This document shows positions 1-9,238 of a DNA stretch of 64,000 bases, in pieces. The stretch comes from Saccharopolyspora rhizosphaerae (GTDB lineage: Bacteria; Actinomycetota; Actinomycetes; Mycobacteriales; Pseudonocardiaceae). A program made the translations under genes and the position numbers. The stretch spans positions 124,001-188,000 of the forward strand of contig NZ_RSAA01000017.1 in assembly GCF_003931915.1 (NCBI RefSeq), in the 5' to 3' direction. The notes below the pieces were generated by a model. That model had not been told where the DNA came from and did no database searches. It was given only the letters and a program-made list of their open reading frames with translations. Within the stretch, counting starts at the first letter, position 1. Each line of letters opens with the position of its first letter.

Positions 1-516
1 GGAGTCGCGCCAGGTCGGCTTGGGCTGGGGCGACCAGCGGTCGAAGCGGGACTCGAAGCGGTGCACCCGCCCGAGCTCGCCGCTCTCCAGCACGGCGCGG
101 ACGGTGCGGATGTCGCTGTCCCAACGCCGGTTCTGGAACACCGTCAGCAGCAGGCCCCGCTCGCGGGCGTGCTCGATGAGCGCGCGGCCTTCCTCGGCGG
201 TCGGCGTGAACGGCTTGTCCACCACCACCGGCAAGCCCGCGTCGAGCGCGGCCTTCGCCAGTTCGGCGTGCGTGCGGTTGGGCGTGGTGATGACCACCAG
301 GTCAGGGCGGCGCGCGAACAGCGCGTCCAGGTCGTCCACCGGCTCGGTGCCCGGCAGGTCGGCGCGCACCTGCGCCTGCCGCTCGGGGTTGGCCGTGACC
401 ACCGCGTCGAACCGCAACCGCGGGTGAGCGGTGATCAGCGGTGCGTGGAAGATCGACCCGCCCGAGCCGTAGCCGACGAGTCCGACCTTCAGTTCCTGCT
501 GTCCCGAGCCGTGCAT
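1..516 (-). CDS. Gfo/Idh/MocA family oxidoreductase (C-terminus off window)
   Basis: NAD(P)-dependent sugar or polyol dehydrogenase family; the substrate cannot be read. The first 172 residues are present and the gene runs off the left edge. A dinucleotide-binding fold opens the protein (GLVGYGSGG at residues 12-20), and the family signature DKPFTPT (Gfo/Idh EKP-type motif holding the catalytic Lys) follows near residue 100. The start is the ATG at 516, whose reading gives a standard family N-terminus. It is transcribed away from the two-component pair to its right. Confidence 0.85.
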   Translation of the reverse strand, partial: MHGSGQQELKVGLVGYGSGGSIFHAPLITAHPRLRFDAVVTANPERQAQVRADLPGTEPVDDLDALFARRPDLVVITTPNRTHAELAKAALDAGLPVVVDKPFTPTAEEGRALIEHARERGLLLTVFQNRRWDSDIRTVRAVLESGELGRVHRFESRFDRWSPQPKPTWRDS

Positions 517-576
517 GTCCCCATTAGACACTCCGCGGCCGCCCGCTCGAGCGAGGGTCGCCACCCGCGGTGACCG

Positions 577-1275
577 CTACGCCGACACCTGGGTCGGCGA
601 GCGTGCGTTGTCCTGCCCCGGGCAGACCAGTCCGGTCTCGTAGGCGAGGATCACCAGCTGCGTGCGCGAGGAGATCTGCAGCTTCTGCATCACGTGGTAC
701 AGGTGGGACTTCACGGTCAGCTCGGCCAGGCCGAGGTTGCGCGCGATCTCGGCGTTGGAGCCGCCGCGCGCGACTTCCAGCAGCACGTCCAGCTCGCGCT
801 CGGTGAGCACCGACAGCTCGCTGCGCGCGTCCCGCACGCCCAGCGCGGCGAAGCGCTGCAGCAGCCGCTTGGTCACCCGGGGCGCCAGCAGCGCCTCCCC
901 GGCGGCGACCGTGTGCACGGCCTTGACCAGCTCCTCGGGGCTGGCGTCCTTGAGCAGGAAGCCGCTGGCCCCGGCGCGCAGCGCGCCGTAGACGTACTCG
1001 TCGAGGTCGTGCACGGTCAGCATGATCACGGCCGTCGCACCACCGGTCTCGGCGAGGATCTCCTGCGCCGCGGCGATGCCGTCCTTGCCCGGCATCCGCA
1101 CGTCGAGCAGCACCACGTCCGGGCGCCTGCGGCGCACCGCCGCGACCGCCGAGTCGCCGTCCGACGCTTCGGCGAGGACCCGCAGACCCGGTTCGTTGGA
1201 CAGCAGCGCGACCAGTCCGGCACGGATCATCGCTTGGTCATCGGCAACCAGGACGGTCGTCTCCGCACTTCCCAC
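577..1275 (-). CDS. NarL/FixJ-type response regulator
   Basis: DNA-binding response regulator of 232 residues. The receiver domain (residues 6-122) has the acidic pair DD at 12-13, phospho-acceptor D58 (VVLLDVRMPG), a Thr in MLTVHD and the conserved Lys in FLLKDAS. A LuxR-type helix-turn-helix follows (LTERELDVLL ... LTVKSHLYHVMQKL, about 155-205). The GTG start at 1275 has an AGGAGG Shine-Dalgarno 6 nt upstream. It starts 38 bp after the stop of the histidine kinase, so the two form a sensor/regulator operon. The signal sensed is unknown. Confidence 0.93.
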   Translation of the reverse strand: MGSAETTVLVADDQAMIRAGLVALLSNEPGLRVLAEASDGDSAVAAVRRRRPDVVLLDVRMPGKDGIAAAQEILAETGGATAVIMLTVHDLDEYVYGALRAGASGFLLKDASPEELVKAVHTVAAGEALLAPRVTKRLLQRFAALGVRDARSELSVLTERELDVLLEVARGGSNAEIARNLGLAELTVKSHLYHVMQKLQISSRTQLVILAYETGLVCPGQDNARSPTQVSA

Positions 1276-1313
1276 CGAAGCCTCCTAGGTCCTGGCGGCC
1301 TGACATCCACGGC

Positions 1314-2555
1314 TCAGGCCAGGTCCGGATTTTCCGGGCACGGTAACACGGCCTCCAGGCGAAATCCGTTCATGACCGGATGTGCTGTCAAGGTTCCGCC
1401 CAGCAGCGCAACGCGTTCCCGCAGCCCGATCAACCCGTGACCCGACGGTTGGGACCCAGGCCGCTGCACCTGCTCGTCCAGAGCGCTGAGCTCGTTGGTC
1501 ACCTCGATGCGCAGAGTCGTCGCCCCGTACTCCACCAGCACCCGAGCACGTCCGGCTCCCGCGTGCTTGAGGACGTTGGTCATCGCCTCCTGGACGATGC
1601 GGTAGGCCGTCATCTCCACGCCCGGCCCGAGCTCGCGGACCTGGCCGCGTCGGTCCAGCTTCCAGCTCACGTGCCCGCCGCGCACCGAGTCGACCAGGTC
1701 GTCCAGCCCGTCCAGCGTCGGCGTGGGTTGCCAGTCGATGGTCTCCTTGCCGGTCGCGTCGCGTTCGCGCAGCGCGGTGAGCATGTCGCGCATCTCCCCC
1801 AGCGCACCGCGCGAACTGCTCTCCAACTCCTGCAAGGTCTGCCGGGCGTGGTCGGGGTCGCGGTCGATCACCGCCCGAGCCACGCCCGCGCGCAGCGCCA
1901 CCACCGACAGGTTGTGCGAGACGATGTCGTGGAACTCCCGCGCGATGCGGGCGCGTTCGATCGACGCCGCGTCGGCCGCGAGCTGGTCGCGCGCGTCGTC
2001 CAGCATCGTCAAGGTGCGCTCGAGCTGTTCGGCCCGCCGGCGCCCGATCTGCACCGCGTAGGCCAGGCCGACCACGATCACCAGGTTCACCACCGCGCCG
2101 ACGACGCGCAGGGCACCCATCAGCGGGCCCATCCCGTAGGCGACCGCGTCCGCCACCGGGTAGCACATCGCCAGCCCGGCGGCGGCCACCATCATCGGCG
2201 GAGTGCTGCGCACGCACACCGAGTACACGGCGACCTGGATGACCAGGTTCAGCGCACCGATGCTCAGGTGGAGGGCCGTCAGCCCGACGGTCGTCGCGAC
2301 GAGCACGAACAGCACCGTCCAGGGCAGCCTGCGGCGCAGCGTCAGCAGCAGACCGGCCGGGCCGCCGATGGCCATCGGCACCCACCACGGGATCGACGGC
2401 GGGTGCTCGGCCAGCGCCGCGTCGAAGACGTAGAGCACCGAGGCGGCCAGCACGAACGCGACGTCGAAGAGCGTGACCCGGTGGATCAGCACCCACTTCC
2501 AGAGCCCCGACCGGGAGCGGGAGAACGCGAGCCCGCCGACGACCTGATCGACCAT
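1314..2555 (-). CDS. Sensor histidine kinase (DesK/LiaS-like, HisKA_3)
   Basis: Membrane sensor kinase of 413 residues that should phosphorylate the adjacent regulator. The N-terminal half carries about five or six hydrophobic segments (from VLIHRVTLFDVAFVLAASVL onward) with no large extracellular domain, as in the DesK group. The dimerisation/phospho-acceptor box is REFHDIVSHNLSVV, and a HATPase_c domain ends the protein (NVLKHAG, GHGLIGLRERV). I start it at ATG 2555 (MVDQVVGG). The frame is open to 2669, but those 38 extra residues are Cys/Pro/Arg-rich and look non-coding. Confidence 0.9.
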   Translation of the reverse strand: MVDQVVGGLAFSRSRSGLWKWVLIHRVTLFDVAFVLAASVLYVFDAALAEHPPSIPWWVPMAIGGPAGLLLTLRRRLPWTVLFVLVATTVGLTALHLSIGALNLVIQVAVYSVCVRSTPPMMVAAAGLAMCYPVADAVAYGMGPLMGALRVVGAVVNLVIVVGLAYAVQIGRRRAEQLERTLTMLDDARDQLAADAASIERARIAREFHDIVSHNLSVVALRAGVARAVIDRDPDHARQTLQELESSSRGALGEMRDMLTALRERDATGKETIDWQPTPTLDGLDDLVDSVRGGHVSWKLDRRGQVRELGPGVEMTAYRIVQEAMTNVLKHAGAGRARVLVEYGATTLRIEVTNELSALDEQVQRPGSQPSGHGLIGLRERVALLGGTLTAHPVMNGFRLEAVLPCPENPDLA

Positions 2556-2774
2556 CGCACCTGCCTGTCTGCAACGGGCTCGCGGGACCGAGCACGGCTC
2601 CGCCGGCAACGCGTGCCGCGGACACCGGAGTCGGGGGTTCCGGCCTCCGCAGCACGCCGCTCCCGCCACACCGGCACGCCGGACGGCGGGCTCACGATCC
2701 TGCCCGCCGTCCGGCGACGGCTCATCAGTCGAAAGTGGGAGCGAGGGCCGCCCCAGCTTCGCACCGGCGACTGA

Positions 2775-3404
2775 TCAGTGGCCGCGTGCCACCCACTCGT
2801 CGAACTGCGGCCGGACGTCGCCGATGGTGGTCGACTCCCCGTGCCCCGGCCGGACCTCGGTCTCCGGTGGGAGGGGCAACAGCTTGTCCCGGATGGAATC
2901 CGTGATCACGCCGAAGTCCGAATAGGACCGGCCGGTCGCCCCGGGCCCACCGGCGAACAACGTGTCGCCGGTGAACACCACACCCAGGGCGGGCGCGTAG
3001 AAGCACACCGCGCCGGGCGCGTGCCCCGGTGTGTGCATCACGCGCAGCTCCCCGCCGCCGACCTCGACCACCTCGCCGTCCGACAGCTGCCGGTCCGGCG
3101 CCCGGTCGGGGTGGGTCATGTTCCACAGCACCACGTCGTCGGGGTGCAGGTGGATCGGGGCGCCGACGGCGTCGGCCAGCTCGGGCGCCTTGCGCACGTG
3201 GTCGTCGTGGGCGTGCGTGCACAGAACGGCGCGCACCGTCCGGTCGCCGATCAGCTGCCGGATCGCCGTCACGTCGTGCGGGGCGTCGAGCACCACGCAC
3301 TCGGAGTCGTCACCGACGACCCAGACGTTGTTGTCGACGTCGAAGGTCTGACCGTCCAGCGAGAACGTTCCGGACGTCACCGCGTGGTCGATTCGCAGGG
3401 TCAT
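2775..3404 (-). CDS. MBL-fold metallo-hydrolase, probably S-(formyl)mycothiol/mycothiol thioester hydrolase
   Basis: Glyoxalase II-like metallo-beta-lactamase fold enzyme of 209 residues. The binuclear zinc motif HxHxDH is intact (THAHDDH, H64-H69), followed by HTPGHAPG and FTGDTLFAGG and a late metal His in RPGHGES. It lies 27 bp downstream of mscR on the same strand, as in mycobacteria. A role hydrolysing the S-formylmycothiol made by MscR, or a related mycothiol ester, is therefore likely; this is inferred from context. The ATG at 3404 is preferred because GGTGG lies just upstream; a GTG at 3413 is also in frame. Confidence 0.87.
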   Translation of the reverse strand: MTLRIDHAVTSGTFSLDGQTFDVDNNVWVVGDDSECVVLDAPHDVTAIRQLIGDRTVRAVLCTHAHDDHVRKAPELADAVGAPIHLHPDDVVLWNMTHPDRAPDRQLSDGEVVEVGGGELRVMHTPGHAPGAVCFYAPALGVVFTGDTLFAGGPGATGRSYSDFGVITDSIRDKLLPLPPETEVRPGHGESTTIGDVRPQFDEWVARGH

Positions 3405-3431
3405 GTTCACCACCGGGTTCGGGTTCGAGGT

Positions 3432-4514
3432 TCAGAAGGTCACCACGGAGCGCAGGACCTCGCCGTGGTGCATCTTCTCGAAGGCGTTCTCCACCTGGTC
3501 GAGCGCGATCTCCTCGGTCACGAACTTCTCCAGCGGCAGCCTGCCCTGCTGGTAGAGCTCGACGAGCATCGGGAAGTCGCGCTCCGGCAGGCAGTCGCCG
3601 TACCAGGAGGACTTGATCGCACCACCGCGGCCGAAGACGTCCAGCAGCGGCAGGTCGAGCGTCATGTCGGGTGTCGGCACACCGACCAGGACCACGGTGC
3701 CCGCCAGGTCGCGGGCGTAGAAGGCCTGCTTGAAGGTCTCCACGCGGCCGACCGCGTCGATCACCACGTCCGCGCCGAAACCACCGGTGAGCTCGCGGAT
3801 CGCCTCGACGCTGTCCTGCTCCGCGGCGTTGACCGTGTGCGTGGCACCGAAGTCCTGCGCCCAGCTCAGCTTCTTCGGGTCGGTGTCCACGGCGATGATG
3901 CGCCGCGCTCCGGCCATCGCCGCACCGGCCACCGCGCCGTCGCCGACGCCACCGCACCCGATGACGGCGACGGTGTCACCCGGCCCGACACCACCGGTGT
4001 TGACCGCCGAGCCGATGCCGGCCATCACCCCGCAGCCCAGCAGGCCGGCCACCGCCGCCCGCGCGGAGGGGTCGACCTTCGTGCACTGCCCGGCGTGGAC
4101 CAGCGTCTTCTCGGCGAACGCGCCGATCCCCAGCGCCGGTTCCAGCGGGGTGCCGTCGGCCAGCGTCATCGGCTGCGCGGCGTTGTGGGTGTCGAAGCAG
4201 TACTGCGGGCGACCGCGCTTGCAGGCGCGGCAAACGCCGCAGACCGCCCGCCAGTTGAGCACCACGAAGTCGCCCGGGGCGACGTCGGTGACGCCCTCAC
4301 CGACCTGCTCGACGACACCGGCCGCCTCGTGCCCGAGCAGGAACGGGTAGTCGTCGCTGATGCCGCCCTCCCGGTAGTGCAGATCGGTGTGGCAGACCCC
4401 GCAGGCCTGGACACGCACGACCGCTTCGCCCGGCCCCGGGTCCGGGACCTTGATCGTCACGACCTCGACCGGACGCCCTTTGCCGGTCGAAACCACTGCC
4501 TGCACATCGGACAC
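3432..4514 (-). CDS. mscR: Mycothiol-dependent formaldehyde dehydrogenase (S-(hydroxymethyl)mycothiol dehydrogenase)
   Basis: Zinc-dependent medium-chain alcohol dehydrogenase that oxidises the formaldehyde-mycothiol adduct with NAD; the family also reduces S-nitrosomycothiol. Length 360, matching the 361-residue mycobacterial enzyme. The catalytic zinc ligands lie in ACGVCHTDL and GHEAAG, the structural zinc cysteines in [17 protein letters not shown], and the Rossmann motif is [10 protein letters not shown]. The start is the GTG at 4514, with GGGAGG 6 nt upstream. Longer in-frame starts up to 4595 add a non-homologous tail. It forms an operon with the MBL hydrolase downstream. The product implies a mycothiol-producing actinomycete. 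Confidence 0.95.
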   Translation of the reverse strand: MSDVQAVVSTGKGRPVEVVTIKVPDPGPGEAVVRVQACGVCHTDLHYREGGISDDYPFLLGHEAAGVVEQVGEGVTDVAPGDFVVLNWRAVCGVCRACKRGRPQYCFDTHNAAQPMTLADGTPLEPALGIGAFAEKTLVHAGQCTKVDPSARAAVAGLLGCGVMAGIGSAVNTGGVGPGDTVAVIGCGGVGDGAVAGAAMAGARRIIAVDTDPKKLSWAQDFGATHTVNAAEQDSVEAIRELTGGFGADVVIDAVGRVETFKQAFYARDLAGTVVLVGVPTPDMTLDLPLLDVFGRGGAIKSSWYGDCLPERDFPMLVELYQQGRLPLEKFVTEEIALDQVENAFEKMHHGEVLRSVVTF

Positions 4515-4688
4515 ATCTGCCTCCCGGGACCGCGTCGTCTGAGTTGACTCGAACTGCCGCACGCTCATCGTCATATGCGCGTCCGACCACCACAAGGGCG
4601 CGTTGATCAGCCTCCCCGATCGATGCGAACACGCTAGGTGACATCCCGATTACTGTACGATTTCCAGGGCGAGGGGAGAGGTGAGAGC

Positions 4689-5534
4689 GTGGTCGACACG
4701 CGCAGCACGCCGGTCCGCGAGATGGACATCGATCGTCCTGCCGCCGCCCGGCTCCAGGACGCGTTCCTCGGCGGGAGCCACAACTTCGGGGTGGAGCGCG
4801 CGCTGGTGGAACGCATCGAGAAGGCCCTGCCCGGCATCGCCGGGACCTACCGGGAGAGCCGCGCGTTCTTGCGGCGCTCGGTGGAGTACCTGCTCGCCCA
4901 CGGGGTCCGGCAGTTCCTCGACCTCGGCTCGGGGATTCCCACCATCGGTCACGTGCACGAGGTCGCCCGCAAGCGCACGCGCCACTTCCGGGTGGTCTAC
5001 GTGGACAACGAGCCCTTGACCGTCGGGCACAGCAAGCCGCTGCTCGCCGCCGAGCTCAACGCGGCCATCACCCACGCCGACATCCGCGATCCGCAGTCGG
5101 TGTTCGAGTCGCCTGAGGTTCGCGCCTTGCTGGCGGTGGACGAGCCGGTCGCGCTGCTGATGTCGTCGGTGCTGCACTTCATCCCGGACTCCGACGACCC
5201 CGAGGGCCTGGTCGCGCACTACCGGGAGCGGCTCGTGCCGGGGAGCCACCTGCTCATCTCGCACGTCACCGACACCCACGACCTGCCGCGGGCGCGCACC
5301 CTCGCCGACTTCTACGCCGAGACCGCGGACCCGCTGCACCTGCGCAGCACCGAGCGCATCGACGCGTTCTTCGGCGACTTCACCCAGGTCCCGCCCGCTC
5401 CGACCCACCTGGCCGACTGGCGGCCCGACCCGGGTACCCCGACCCCGCCCCCGTACCGCTTGCTGCACGGCGGCATGGCCCGCACGTCAGGCCGCTTCAG
5501 CGGCGGACGAAGAGCAGCAGGACAGCGGCGGTGA
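4689..5534 (+). CDS. SAM-dependent methyltransferase (DUF574 / PF04672 family)
   Basis: S-adenosylmethionine-binding protein of 281 residues from a family expanded in actinomycetes, with mostly unknown targets. The SAM-binding glycine motif FLDLGSGIPTIG and the family-typical FLGGSHNF near the N-terminus are visible; MSSVLHFIPD and the YR pair in the middle are also characteristic. The GTG at 4689 is chosen because a purine-rich Shine-Dalgarno (GGGGAGAGG) precedes it; an in-frame upstream start at 4638 lacks one. The 3' end overlaps the convergent MFS gene by 38 bp. No partner gene is obvious. Confidence 0.88.
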   Translation: MVDTRSTPVREMDIDRPAAARLQDAFLGGSHNFGVERALVERIEKALPGIAGTYRESRAFLRRSVEYLLAHGVRQFLDLGSGIPTIGHVHEVARKRTRHFRVVYVDNEPLTVGHSKPLLAAELNAAITHADIRDPQSVFESPEVRALLAVDEPVALLMSSVLHFIPDSDDPEGLVAHYRERLVPGSHLLISHVTDTHDLPRARTLADFYAETADPLHLRSTERIDAFFGDFTQVPPAPTHLADWRPDPGTPTPPPYRLLHGGMARTSGRFSGGRRAAGQRR

Positions 5535-6657
5535 TGGCGCAGAGCCCGGCGGCGAGCCAGGCACCGGCCAGCCCGGCGTGCTCGGCGAGGAGCCCGAACA
5601 GCAGCGGGCCGAGGCTGCCGCCGAAGTAGATGCCGGTCTGGGTGAACGAGGTCGCGCTGGCCACCCGGTCCGGGGCGATCTTGGCGACCGCGAAGTTCAG
5701 CAGGCCCGGCCACGCCCAGCCCGCGCCGAAGCCGACGGCGACGCCGATGAGGAAAGCCGGCTGCGAGTCCACCGCCATCAGGCCGAACCCGAGCGACCCG
5801 ACCAGCAGCATGACCGTGATGACGCGGATCAGGTCGGGGTCCCTCCGGTCGGCGGCCACCCCGGCCAGCAGCCGGATCGTCAGGCCCGCGGCCGACCCCA
5901 GCGAGAGCACCAGCCCGGCCGCCCAGGGGCTGAAGCCGACCTCGACGGCGGTGGTCGTGACGAACGCGCCGAGCGCGTTGGCCGCCGCCGAACCGAGACC
6001 GCCGGCGATCGCGATGAGCAGCAACGCGGTGAAGTTCCCACCGGTGCCGCCGTGCCCCGTGCGGGCGGCCCGGGACCGTTCGGCCTGCGGCAGCTGCGGC
6101 ACCGCCGTCGCCGCGAGCAATCCGATCACGCCACCGATGAGGAACACCCAGCGCCAGCCGATGGTGAGCGCGATGCCCGGCACCGCCACACCCGCCAGCA
6201 ACGTGGCGACGGGGATCGACGACTGCTTCACGCCAAAGCCCATGCCCCGGTGATGAGCGGGGATGCCCTGCGCGATCAGCAGGTTCGACGCCGGTTGCGC
6301 CAGCGAGTTGGGCAGCCCGGCCAGCCAGAGCAGGCCCAGCAGCCACACCGCGTTCGGCGCGGCCGACAGGCCGAACAGGCACAGCGAGCTGCCGAGGGCG
6401 CCGATGCGCATGCCGAGCCGGGCACCGATGCGCTCGACGACCCAACCCATGCCGCGCGAGGACACCGACGCCACGCCGAAGAACCCGGCCGCGCCCACGC
6501 CGAGCAGCGCCGCGCCGAAGCGCAGGTCCTGCTGCAGCTGCACGCCCAGCCCACCGACCAGGAACACCGGGAACACGCCGACGGTCACCACCGCGGCCAC
6601 CGACGAGAGCACCCGCGGTATCCCGACGCTGCGCTGCCCGACCGCCACGGCTGACAT
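5497..6657 (-). CDS. MFS transporter (CynX/NimT-like)
   Basis: Inner-membrane secondary transporter of 386 residues with about 12 hydrophobic segments in two halves. The cytoplasmic loop between TM2 and TM3 carries MGWVVERIGARLGMRIG, which fits the MFS signature. A long loop between the halves is rich in charged residues (QLPQAERSRAARTGHGG). The substrate is not readable; small anions or aromatic acids are possible from family resemblance. The ATG at 6657 has GAGGGGG 5 nt upstream. It lies downstream of the acyl-CoA dehydrogenase on the same strand, separated by 75 bp containing an inverted repeat. Confidence 0.88.
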   Translation of the reverse strand: MSAVAVGQRSVGIPRVLSSVAAVVTVGVFPVFLVGGLGVQLQQDLRFGAALLGVGAAGFFGVASVSSRGMGWVVERIGARLGMRIGALGSSLCLFGLSAAPNAVWLLGLLWLAGLPNSLAQPASNLLIAQGIPAHHRGMGFGVKQSSIPVATLLAGVAVPGIALTIGWRWVFLIGGVIGLLAATAVPQLPQAERSRAARTGHGGTGGNFTALLLIAIAGGLGSAAANALGAFVTTTAVEVGFSPWAAGLVLSLGSAAGLTIRLLAGVAADRRDPDLIRVITVMLLVGSLGFGLMAVDSQPAFLIGVAVGFGAGWAWPGLLNFAVAKIAPDRVASATSFTQTGIYFGGSLGPLLFGLLAEHAGLAGAWLAAGLCAITAAVLLLFVRR

Positions 6658-6704
6658 CAAGACCCCCTCGTCACAGGTCCTGACAGCCTCTGACTCCGGA
6701 CAGT

Positions 6705-6721
6705 CCTTAGCAAGGCTAAGG
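6705..6721. repeat. Short inverted repeat between gcdH and MFS genes
   Basis: CCTTAGC and GCTAAGG form a perfect 7-bp dyad around AAG. It sits 11 bp past the stop of the dehydrogenase and 48 bp before the MFS start. It could be a weak terminator or an operator for the transporter. It does not match the 19-bp DtxR/IdeR consensus when aligned. Confidence 0.5.
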
Positions 6722-6732
6722 TGACGTACCCG

Positions 6733-7926
6733 TCATCCGCGGAAGGCGGGGATCCCGGTGAGCGCCTGGCCGATGGTCAGCGCGTGCATCTCGCTGGTGC
6801 CCTCGTAGGTCAGCACCGACTCCAGGTTGGTCATGTGCCGGATCACCGGGTACTCCAGCGAGATCCCGTTGGCGCCCAGGATGGTCCGCGCGGTGCGCGC
6901 GACCTCCAGCGCACCGCGGACGTTGTCCAGCTTGCCGAAGCTGACCTGCTGGGGGCTCAGCTCACCGGCGTCCTTGCGGCGGCCCAGGTGGAGGGCCAGC
7001 AGCCGGCCGTTCTGCACCCGCACCGCCATGTCGGCGAGCTTGGACTGCGTGAGCTGGAAACCCGCGATCGGGCGGCCGAACTGCTCGCGGCTGGTCGCGT
7101 AGTCCAGCGCCGCCTCCAGGCAGCTGCGCCCCGCGCCGACCGAGCCCCACACGATGCCGTAGCGGGCCTCGTTGAGGCAGGACAGCGGACCGCGCAAACC
7201 GGTGACCTCGGGAAGCACGGCGTCGGCCGGCAGCCGGACGTCGTCGAGCACCAGTTCCGCGGTCACCGAGGCGCGCAGCGAGAGCTTGCGCTTGATCTCC
7301 GGCGCCGAGAAGCCCGGGGTGTCGGTGGGCACCACGAAGCCGCGCACGCCCTCGTCGGTCTGCGCCCAGACCACCGCGACCGAGGCGATGCTGCCGTTGG
7401 TGATCCACATCTTGCGTCCGTTGAGAACCCAGTCGGAGCCGTCGCGGCGGGCGGAGGTGCGCATCGACGACGGGTCGGAGCCGTGGTCGGGCTCGGTCAG
7501 GCCGAAGCAGCCGATCGCTTCACCGGCCGCCATCTGCGGCAGCCAGCGCTGCTTGTGCTCCTCCGAACCCCAGCGCCAGATCGCGAACATGGCCAGCGAA
7601 CCCTGCACCGACACCAGCGAACGCAACCCGGAATCGCAGGCCTCCAGCTCCTCGCACGCGATCCCGTAGTCCACAGCGGACAGACCGGCGCAGCCGTAGC
7701 CCTCCAGGTGCATGCCGAGCACGCCGAGCTTGCCCAGTTCGCGGGCCAGCTCGCGCGCCTGCGGGAACTCCCCGTTCTCGTACCACTCGGCGACGTGCGG
7801 CTCGACGTGGTCGCGGCACAGCGCGCGGACGCTGTCGCGGATCGCCAGCTGCTCCGGGGTGAACTCGGCGTCGATGCCCAGCGGGTCGTGGGGGTTGAAC
7901 TTCGGACGGTTTCCGGCGGCGCTCAT
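6733..7926 (-). CDS. gcdH: Acyl-CoA dehydrogenase, probable glutaryl-CoA dehydrogenase
   Basis: FAD flavoprotein of 397 residues expected to oxidise and decarboxylate glutaryl-CoA to crotonyl-CoA. Features: CFGLTEPDHGSDPSSM and WITNGSIA FAD-binding strands, an Arg in the SGLRSLVSVQ loop expected to hold the substrate carboxylate, catalytic Glu at 375 (YEGTSEMH), and HMTNLESVLTYEGT typical of GcdH rather than straight-chain acyl-CoA dehydrogenases. The ATG overlaps the stop of the upstream CoA-transferase by 4 nt, implying translational coupling. The substrate assignment rests on motif resemblance plus pairing with a CaiB-type transferase. Confidence 0.86.
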   Translation of the reverse strand: MSAAGNRPKFNPHDPLGIDAEFTPEQLAIRDSVRALCRDHVEPHVAEWYENGEFPQARELARELGKLGVLGMHLEGYGCAGLSAVDYGIACEELEACDSGLRSLVSVQGSLAMFAIWRWGSEEHKQRWLPQMAAGEAIGCFGLTEPDHGSDPSSMRTSARRDGSDWVLNGRKMWITNGSIASVAVVWAQTDEGVRGFVVPTDTPGFSAPEIKRKLSLRASVTAELVLDDVRLPADAVLPEVTGLRGPLSCLNEARYGIVWGSVGAGRSCLEAALDYATSREQFGRPIAGFQLTQSKLADMAVRVQNGRLLALHLGRRKDAGELSPQQVSFGKLDNVRGALEVARTARTILGANGISLEYPVIRHMTNLESVLTYEGTSEMHALTIGQALTGIPAFRG

Positions 7927-9104
7927 GAGAGGTCCCTCCTGGACGAGATCGGGGGAAGCTGTTGTTCGGGGTCCCGCAACCAGGCGAGGACCTCTTCCTC
8001 GTGCTGGCCCAGCAGCGGCGGTGGGGTCACCTCGGCGCTGCCGTGCCCGGAGAAGTCGATGGGCATCCGCACCTGCATCGCCGCACCGCCACCCGGGTCG
8101 ACCACCGGGCGCAGGCCCAGCGACTCGGCGTAGTGGACGGCCCGGGAGAGGTCGTTGACCTGCCCGCAGGCGATCCCGATGCCCTGCAACCGCTGCTGCC
8201 AGTCGGCGGCCGGACGTGCACCGAGCACGTTCTCCAACTGCCGCACCATCTCCTCGCGGTGGGCGACGCGCTGGGCGTTGGTGGCGAAGTCGGGGTCGTC
8301 GGGCATCGCGACCAGCCCCAGCGCATCGCAGAGCTTGCGGAACTGCGCGTCGTTGCCGATGGCCACGGCCAGGAAGGCGTCCTCGCAGCGCAAGGTCTCG
8401 TAGGGGGCGATGCTCGGGTGCTGGTTGCCCATCCGCTGCGGCGCGACCCCGGTCGTCAGCAGGCTCGACGTCTGGTTGGCCAGCGACCCCAGCAGGCTCG
8501 ACATCAGGTTGACCTCGACGTGCTGTCCCTGACCCGTCCTGTCGCGGTGCCGCAGCGCGGCCATGATGCCCAGCGCCGCGTCCTTGCCGGTGAGCACGTC
8601 GACCACGGCGACGCCGACCTTCACCGGTGGCCGGTCGGGTTCACCGGTGATGCTCATCAGACCGCCCAGCGCCTGCACCACGAAGTCGTACCCGGGCAGG
8701 TCGGCGCCCTGCTTGGAGCCAAAACCGGAGATCGAGGTGTACACGAGCCGCGGGTTGAGCTCGAGCGCGGACTCGGCGTCCAGGCCGTACTGCGCGAGCG
8801 AGCCCACCTTGAAGTTCTCCACCAGCACGTCGGCCCGCCGCACCAGCTCGAGCGCGGATTCCCGGTCCTGCGCGTCGGACAGGTCGAGGGCGATGCTGCG
8901 CTTCCCGCGGTTGACGGACTCGAAGTAGGCGGAGCTGTTCTCGGTCCAGGGCGGACCCCAGGAACGCGTGTCGTCGCCCTTGCCCGGCCGCTCCACCTTG
9001 ATCACGGTGGCTCCGAGGTCGGCCAGCAGCATCGTCGCGTACGGCCCGGCCAGCACCCGGCTGAAGTCCGCGACGACCACGCCGTCCAACGGCAGCGATT
9101 CCAT
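7923..9104 (-). CDS. Class III CoA-transferase (CaiB/BaiF), possibly succinyl-CoA:glutarate CoA-transferase
   Basis: Formyl-CoA transferase fold protein of 393 residues. The N-terminus PLDGVVVADFSRVLAGP is the family opener and the catalytic aspartate falls at D169 (VAVVDVLTG), the same number as in Oxalobacter FRC. Being coupled to gcdH, its likely job is to activate glutarate using succinyl-CoA; mitochondrial SUGCT is a family precedent. The ATG at 9104 is preceded by AAAGGG. An open upstream extension to 9191 covers the operator region and is not used. Expression is probably controlled by the divergent GntR gene. Confidence 0.86.
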   Translation of the reverse strand: MESLPLDGVVVADFSRVLAGPYATMLLADLGATVIKVERPGKGDDTRSWGPPWTENSSAYFESVNRGKRSIALDLSDAQDRESALELVRRADVLVENFKVGSLAQYGLDAESALELNPRLVYTSISGFGSKQGADLPGYDFVVQALGGLMSITGEPDRPPVKVGVAVVDVLTGKDAALGIMAALRHRDRTGQGQHVEVNLMSSLLGSLANQTSSLLTTGVAPQRMGNQHPSIAPYETLRCEDAFLAVAIGNDAQFRKLCDALGLVAMPDDPDFATNAQRVAHREEMVRQLENVLGARPAADWQQRLQGIGIACGQVNDLSRAVHYAESLGLRPVVDPGGGAAMQVRMPIDFSGHGSAEVTPPPLLGQHEEEVLAWLRDPEQQLPPISSRRDLS

Positions 9105-9155
9105 GACCACACCCTTTCCGAGGGCGCGCAGCAGGTCGCTTGCGCGTCCGGAAAT

Positions 9156-9165
9156 TTGGATCCAA
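9156..9165. promoter_or_regulatory. Candidate GntR/FCD operator TTGGATCCAA
   Basis: A perfect 10-bp palindrome, TTGGATCCAA, lies in the 134-bp interval between the CoA-transferase start (9104) and the divergent GntR start (9239). The size and TTGG/CCAA half-sites resemble operators of FadR-subfamily regulators. It is placed to repress both directions. AT-rich ATATAC next to it may supply a -10 element. Confidence 0.65.
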
Positions 9166-9238
9166 TATACAGTTGATCGAGGCGCGGTCAAGCCGTTCTC
9201 GGCGCCCGCGTGTCCGCAGCCGACGTGGGAGACCCGTG

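Noticed and set aside
2724-2775. 8-bp inverted repeat ATCAGTCG/CGACTGAT after the metallo-hydrolase gene
   Set aside because: The 36-nt loop and short stem make it too weak to call as a terminator, and one arm overlaps the stop codon.
1380-4547. Very long open frames antisense to the histidine kinase and formaldehyde genes
   Set aside because: They are mirror images of GC-rich coding DNA: Arg/His/Gln-rich products, no recognisable domains, and real genes on the other strand.
6705-6721. Iron-box (DtxR/IdeR) operator
   Set aside because: TTAGCAAGGCTAA looks similar at first, but aligning to the 19-bp consensus gives mismatched phase and spacing.
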